A stretch of DNA of 25,006 nt, taken from positions 1 through 25,006 of the forward strand of contig CAKOHW010000015.1 of NCBI GenBank assembly GCA_934086185.1, read 5' to 3'. The position numbers were made by a program, and so were the translations under genes. The notes below the pieces were generated by a model that saw only the letters and a list, made by a program, of their open reading frames with translations, was not told the origin of the DNA and ran no database searches. Source of the stretch: an uncultured Bacilli bacterium (GTDB lineage: Bacteria; Bacillota_I; Bacilli_A; RF39; UBA660). Shown here in pieces: positions 22,117-25,006 of this stretch (positions within the stretch are counted from its first letter, which is position 1; every line of letters begins with the position of its first letter).

Positions 22117-23415
22117 TTAATTTATTCCATGTTCTTGTGCGATTCTGAAATATTCTTTACTCTTATTATCATCTTTTTCTATTCCTAGTTCTTTACATCC
22201 ACATGAATAATAATATTTTGCTAAATTATAATAACTATAAAAATTTCTTTCCGACAATGGTGCTTCTATAGCTTTTTTATAGTATATATATGCATCTTTT
22301 AAATTACCTTGTTTTCTTAATATTTCTCCTACTTTATTAAGCGCCCAAGATTCATTTAAATCTGCACTAAGTTTATAATATTCAAATGATTTATCAAAAT
22401 CGTTATTTTTTTCATAAATTTTACCTAAATTATTATAAGAATAAACATATCCATATTCACTAGCATCTAAATAGTATTTTATCGCTTTTTCTACATCAAT
22501 TTCTTTATTTGGATTTATTCCATTTAGATAACAATTTCCCATAGTATTTAATGCTGCAATACTACCTAGTTCTACTGCTTTATTTAAATATTTCCATAAA
22601 GTGTTAAAATCTTTTTTTATACTACCTACTCTATTTGTTAAAATTAGATTTGCTACCATCCAACATCCTTTAGGATGATTTTTATTTGCACTTGCAAGAT
22701 AATATTTATAACTAAGTAAATAATCCTTTTTATTGTTTAAAATACCACTAAATGCTAAAGAACCTAATTCTGCATTTGCATACTTATTTCCTTTTTTAGA
22801 TAATTCTTTTAAAGATGTTATATAACTTATTCCTTCATATAAATTTATTTTTAAATATTCTATTAATTCATGATCTTTTATATCTATTTCTATATTATGA
22901 TTATATATAGGTTGTTTATTATACAAAATAGCATATGTTAACATTTCTATAAAACCAGCATATAAATTATTTTTATCATATAAATCATGTATTTTTTCAT
23001 GTAATTCATCTGTAATATTAAAATCATTATCAACTATTTTTAATAAATTAATAATTACTTCATTTAGTTTTTTATTATTATTTATTAAATCATAATCAAT
23101 TATATCACTTTTATAAATATGTTCATCTAAAATAGAAATTAAATTTAACATCATATTATAAAATACACAATTATCTTTTTTATATTTTATATATTTATCA
23201 GAATATATTTTTTTATATTCTAGTCCTATTGCTCTATAACCAATACAATAATTATTTACAGTAGTATTATTTATATTATTAGTATTAAAAAAAGTACAAA
23301 ATAATTCTGTTTGCATAGCAGTATTTTTATTGCTAGCAATATTTTTTATAGTACTAAATATATTACCTAAAGATAAATAAGATCCACAATCATTCATTTT
23401 TATATATTTTTTCAT
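22117..23415 (-). CDS. Sel1-repeat (TPR-like) protein
   Basis: A 432-residue cytosolic protein without a signal peptide. The N-terminal region (about 1-180, including NNTTVNNYCIGYRAIGLEYK) is not a known domain to me, though the VNNYCIGYRAIG block looks conserved. From about 195 on there are five to six Sel1-type repeats (for example GNKYANAELGSLAFSG, DVEKAIKYYLDASEYGYVYSYNNLG, FDKSFEYYKLSADLNESWALNKVG), which form superhelical protein-binding scaffolds. The partner is unknown. I prefer the ATG at 23415, which follows TGTGAT like other starts here; GTG 23424 and ATG 23421 are possible. It has an extended -10 and is divergent from the symporter gene. Confidence 0.75.
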   Translation of the reverse strand: MKKYIKMNDCGSYLSLGNIFSTIKNIASNKNTAMQTELFCTFFNTNNINNTTVNNYCIGYRAIGLEYKKIYSDKYIKYKKDNCVFYNMMLNLISILDEHIYKSDIIDYDLINNNKKLNEVIINLLKIVDNDFNITDELHEKIHDLYDKNNLYAGFIEMLTYAILYNKQPIYNHNIEIDIKDHELIEYLKINLYEGISYITSLKELSKKGNKYANAELGSLAFSGILNNKKDYLLSYKYYLASANKNHPKGCWMVANLILTNRVGSIKKDFNTLWKYLNKAVELGSIAALNTMGNCYLNGINPNKEIDVEKAIKYYLDASEYGYVYSYNNLGKIYEKNNDFDKSFEYYKLSADLNESWALNKVGEILRKQGNLKDAYIYYKKAIEAPLSERNFYSYYNLAKYYYSCGCKELGIEKDDNKSKEYFRIAQEHGIN

Positions 23416-23430
23416 AAACATCACAATTTC

Positions 23431-23439
23431 ATTATAACA
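23431..23439 (-). promoter_or_regulatory. Extended -10 promoter for the Sel1 gene
   Basis: Minus strand TGTTATAAT (23439-23431), 15 bases before the preferred start codon. It adjoins two ATGTGG direct repeats (plus strand 23439-23444 and 23450-23455) spaced by exactly 11 bases, which could be an operator. Confidence 0.5.
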
Positions 23440-23455
23440 TGTGGATTATATGTGG
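23439..23455. repeat. Direct repeat with helical-turn spacing between divergent genes
   Basis: ATGTGG occurs at 23439-23444 and again at 23450-23455, an 11-base period, in the 101 bases between the divergent Sel1 and symporter starts. A tandem regulator site is possible. Confidence 0.3.
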
Positions 23456-23516
23456 ACTACATAATATTACTTTTTTTGACATTTTTTAATATAATTAAAT
23501 TGGAAGGAGAAGTTTT

Positions 23517-24749
23517 ATGAAAAAAGCTTTAAAAAATTATAAGTCTACAATTATTCTACTTGGTGCGATTATAATTGGTGGTATAGTTGGAGTTATTTTT
23601 GGAGATAAAACTAAAGTACTTAGTCCTTTTGGAGATTTATTCTTAAATTTATTATTAGTTATTATTGTTCCATTAATATTTTTAACTATTACTACTAGTA
23701 TTGGTAGAATGAAACAACCTAAAAGATTAGGTAAAATATTAGGAAGTATATTATTTGTATTTATTATTACTTCTTTAGTTAGTGTATTGATAGGATTTGT
23801 TGGTACCAGAATATCATTAGTAGATTCTAAGGATGCAGTTAAAATAAAAGAAGTATTAAGTGATGAAATAGAAAGTGAAAATGAAGAATTAAATATATTA
23901 TTACGTACAGTAAATGCAATAAGTACTAATGATTTTGTTAATATTTTATCTAGAGATAATATTATTGCTTTAATAGTTTTTTCTATATTAGTAGGTCTTG
24001 CTATTAATATGGCTCATGAAAAAGGAGATAAATTCTTAGGAGTACTAGAAAGTATGAATGAAGTTATGCAAAAGTTAATTAATATTATAATGTATTATGC
24101 TCCTATTGGTTTAGGATGTTATTTTGCATCATTTATTGGTCAGTTTGGTTCTAGTATTGCCGTTGGATATTTAAAAACATTTATAATCTATACAATCTCT
24201 TGTTTAGTATTATATTTTGTAGTTTATTCAATATATGCTTTTATTGCAGGAGGAAAAGTTGGGTTTAAAAATTATTGGAAAAATATTTTGCCTACTACAT
24301 TAACAGCACTTGCTACATGTAGTTCTGCTGCTTGTATTCCAGTTAATACTAAGTGTGCAAAAAAAATTGGTGTTCCAGAAGATATTGCTGATACAACTAT
24401 CCCTTTAGGTACATCATTTCATAAAGATGGTTCTATTGTTGGTAGTGTATTTAAAATAATGTTCCTAGTATACCTATTTGGTACAAATACTACTGCGTTA
24501 AAAATTATTGGTGTAAGTTTAGTTGCTACATTATTAATAACTGCAGTACCTATTGGTGGTGGTACTATTTCAGAAATGTTAATAATTAGCTTAATGGGAT
24601 TCCCAGTAGCAAGTTTGCCAATATTAACTATTATTGCTACTATAATAGATGCTCCTGCTACTGTATTAAATGTAGTTGGTGATTCTGCAAGTAGTATGAT
24701 GGTTGCAAGAATTGTAGACGGAAAAAAATGGTTAAAACAAAAAAGATAA
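23517..24749 (+). CDS. Dicarboxylate/amino acid:cation symporter (DAACS/SDF family)
   Basis: A 410-residue membrane protein with about eight transmembrane segments plus two re-entrant hairpins, as in GltP/GltPh. Family blocks present: the first hairpin serine-rich motif TCSSAACIPVN at 267-277, the second hairpin IIDAPATVLNVVGDSASSMMVARIVD near the C terminus, and PLGTSFHKDGSIVGS at 296-310. In glutamate and aspartate carriers the last block carries NMDGT, which binds cation and substrate; here it reads HKDGS, keeping only Asp-Gly. The substrate therefore may differ from glutamate or aspartate. SD GGAAGGAGA lies before the ATG. A TATAAT lies at 23490-23495; TTGACA at 23476 is too close to serve as its -35. 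Confidence 0.85.
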   Translation: MKKALKNYKSTIILLGAIIIGGIVGVIFGDKTKVLSPFGDLFLNLLLVIIVPLIFLTITTSIGRMKQPKRLGKILGSILFVFIITSLVSVLIGFVGTRISLVDSKDAVKIKEVLSDEIESENEELNILLRTVNAISTNDFVNILSRDNIIALIVFSILVGLAINMAHEKGDKFLGVLESMNEVMQKLINIIMYYAPIGLGCYFASFIGQFGSSIAVGYLKTFIIYTISCLVLYFVVYSIYAFIAGGKVGFKNYWKNILPTTLTALATCSSAACIPVNTKCAKKIGVPEDIADTTIPLGTSFHKDGSIVGSVFKIMFLVYLFGTNTTALKIIGVSLVATLLITAVPIGGGTISEMLIISLMGFPVASLPILTIIATIIDAPATVLNVVGDSASSMMVARIVDGKKWLKQKR

Positions 24750-24779
24750 TTTATATAATTTTTAAAATTATCTTTTTTT
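24741..24779 (+). terminator. Terminator of the symporter gene
   Basis: Twelve-pair stem AAAAGATAATTT/AAATTATCTTTT with a 12-base loop, followed by a T run; the first arm includes the stop codon. Confidence 0.8.
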
Positions 24780-24874
24780 ATTTTTTATACTTTATAAGTA
24801 TTATTTTTTAATACTTTGTGATAAACTTATATTAAGTAGAACATTTAAGAAAGAAATGTCTACCAATTTTGGGT
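24780..24874 (+). other. Structured non-coding stretch
   Basis: No reading frame. Two hairpins follow each other: TAG-A-ACATTT/AAATGT-CTA (24837-24862, one bulged A) and CCAA-TT-TTGG (24863-24872), just before a strong terminator. Possibly an independent small RNA or a 3' processing product of the symporter mRNA; no clear promoter seen. Confidence 0.35.
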
Positions 24875-24923
24875 GACACTCTTATTTAATTAAATTCTTT
24901 TAATTAAATTAGTGTCTTTTTTT
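24875..24923 (+). terminator. Second, larger terminator before the right-edge gene
   Basis: Outer stem GACACT/AGTGTC and inner stem TTTAATTA/TAATTAAA, followed by a run of eight T on the plus strand. The minus strand lacks a T run, so this serves plus-strand RNA, although the symporter already has its own terminator 100 bases upstream. Confidence 0.7.
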
Positions 24924-24931
24924 GTTATTTA

Positions 24932-25006
24932 TTATTTACCTTGTAGGAGGATAAAAATATAAACAACTGCAATTATTAATAATGTAATAATTATACGATT
25001 AAAAAA
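24932..25006 (-). CDS. 3' end of a gene leaving the right edge (membrane segment)
   Basis: An open minus-strand frame from the window edge to a TAA at 24934-24932. The 24 visible residues (starting FFNRIIITLLIIAVVYIFIL and ending LQGK) form one hydrophobic helix, consistent with a C-terminal transmembrane segment. The rest of the gene lies outside the window, so neither family nor function can be given. It is convergent with the symporter gene. Confidence 0.45.
   Translation of the reverse strand, partial: FFNRIIITLLIIAVVYIFILLQGK

Noticed and set aside
23476..23495. TTGACA plus TATAAT as the symporter promoter
   Set aside because: The two boxes are only eight bases apart, far from the 16-18 needed.
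24945..24970. Plus-strand gene after the AGGAGG at 24945-24950
   Set aside because: No ATG, GTG or TTG follows at a usable distance in an open frame; the same bases fall inside the minus-strand partial gene.

Overview
The window is a very AT-rich stretch from a low-GC, endospore-forming Firmicute. The evidence is: SD sequences of the GGAGG/AGGTGAT type, sigma-A-like promoters (TTGAAA/TATAAT), TGG for the conserved tryptophans, and four genes that match spore-specific families (SpoVID, YsxE, SpoIIIAH, GerE). The combination of extreme AT content, a short SMC and small gene families suggests an uncultured gut-type Bacilli lineage (Erysipelotrichales/RF39/RFN20-like). That placement is inference; the spore genes are read directly from the sequence.

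Layout. (1) 1-320: no ordinary gene; a terminator for a gene beyond the left edge, and a minus-strand promoter leading to a tiny hydrophobic reading frame broken by one in-frame TGA. (2) 322-10505, all on the minus strand: a membrane-anchored cyclophilin, a degenerate ADP-ribosylglycohydrolase, a TPR/TM2 membrane protein, a PUA/ASCH-like small protein, DNA polymerase III delta (holA), SMC, RNase III, GAPDH and a uridine-kinase-family nucleoside kinase. Promoters and terminators divide these into udk-like+gap, rnc+smc, holA onward, and ADPRH+ppi units. (3) 10617-12672: clpP, an MTA/SAH nucleosidase fused to a GNAT acetyltransferase, and a small membrane protein. (4) 12682-15496: ysxE-like and spoVID-like spore coat genes, then a PD-(D/E)XK transposase-family nuclease with a repeat-built coiled coil. 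(5) 15603-18331: a camelysin/TasA-like surface protein, rpsT and a transglutaminase-like protein. (6) 18306-21608: an AI-2E-family permease, two tiny SD-preceded reading frames (16 and 17 codons) ahead of spoIIIAH, then gerE and trigger factor. (7) 21751-22054: tRNA-Lys(CTT), tRNA-Ile(GAT) and tRNA-Glu(TTC). (8) 22117-25006: a Sel1-repeat protein, a DAACS-type symporter, a structured non-coding stretch and the 3' end of a gene leaving the window.

How the genes fit together. Housekeeping information-processing genes (holA, rnc, smc, rpsT, tig, clpP, tRNAs) alternate with two sporulation blocks. SpoVID and YsxE belong to mother-cell coat assembly, SpoIIIAH to the mother-cell to forespore channel, and GerE to late mother-cell transcription.

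The items I consider most worth a second look are the paired micro-ORFs before spoIIIAH, a 39-base leader shared (35/39 identical) by those micro-ORFs and the PD-(D/E)XK gene, the broken micro-ORF at the left end, two apparent pseudo-enzymes (ADPRH, YsxE-like), and the nucleosidase-acetyltransferase fusion.
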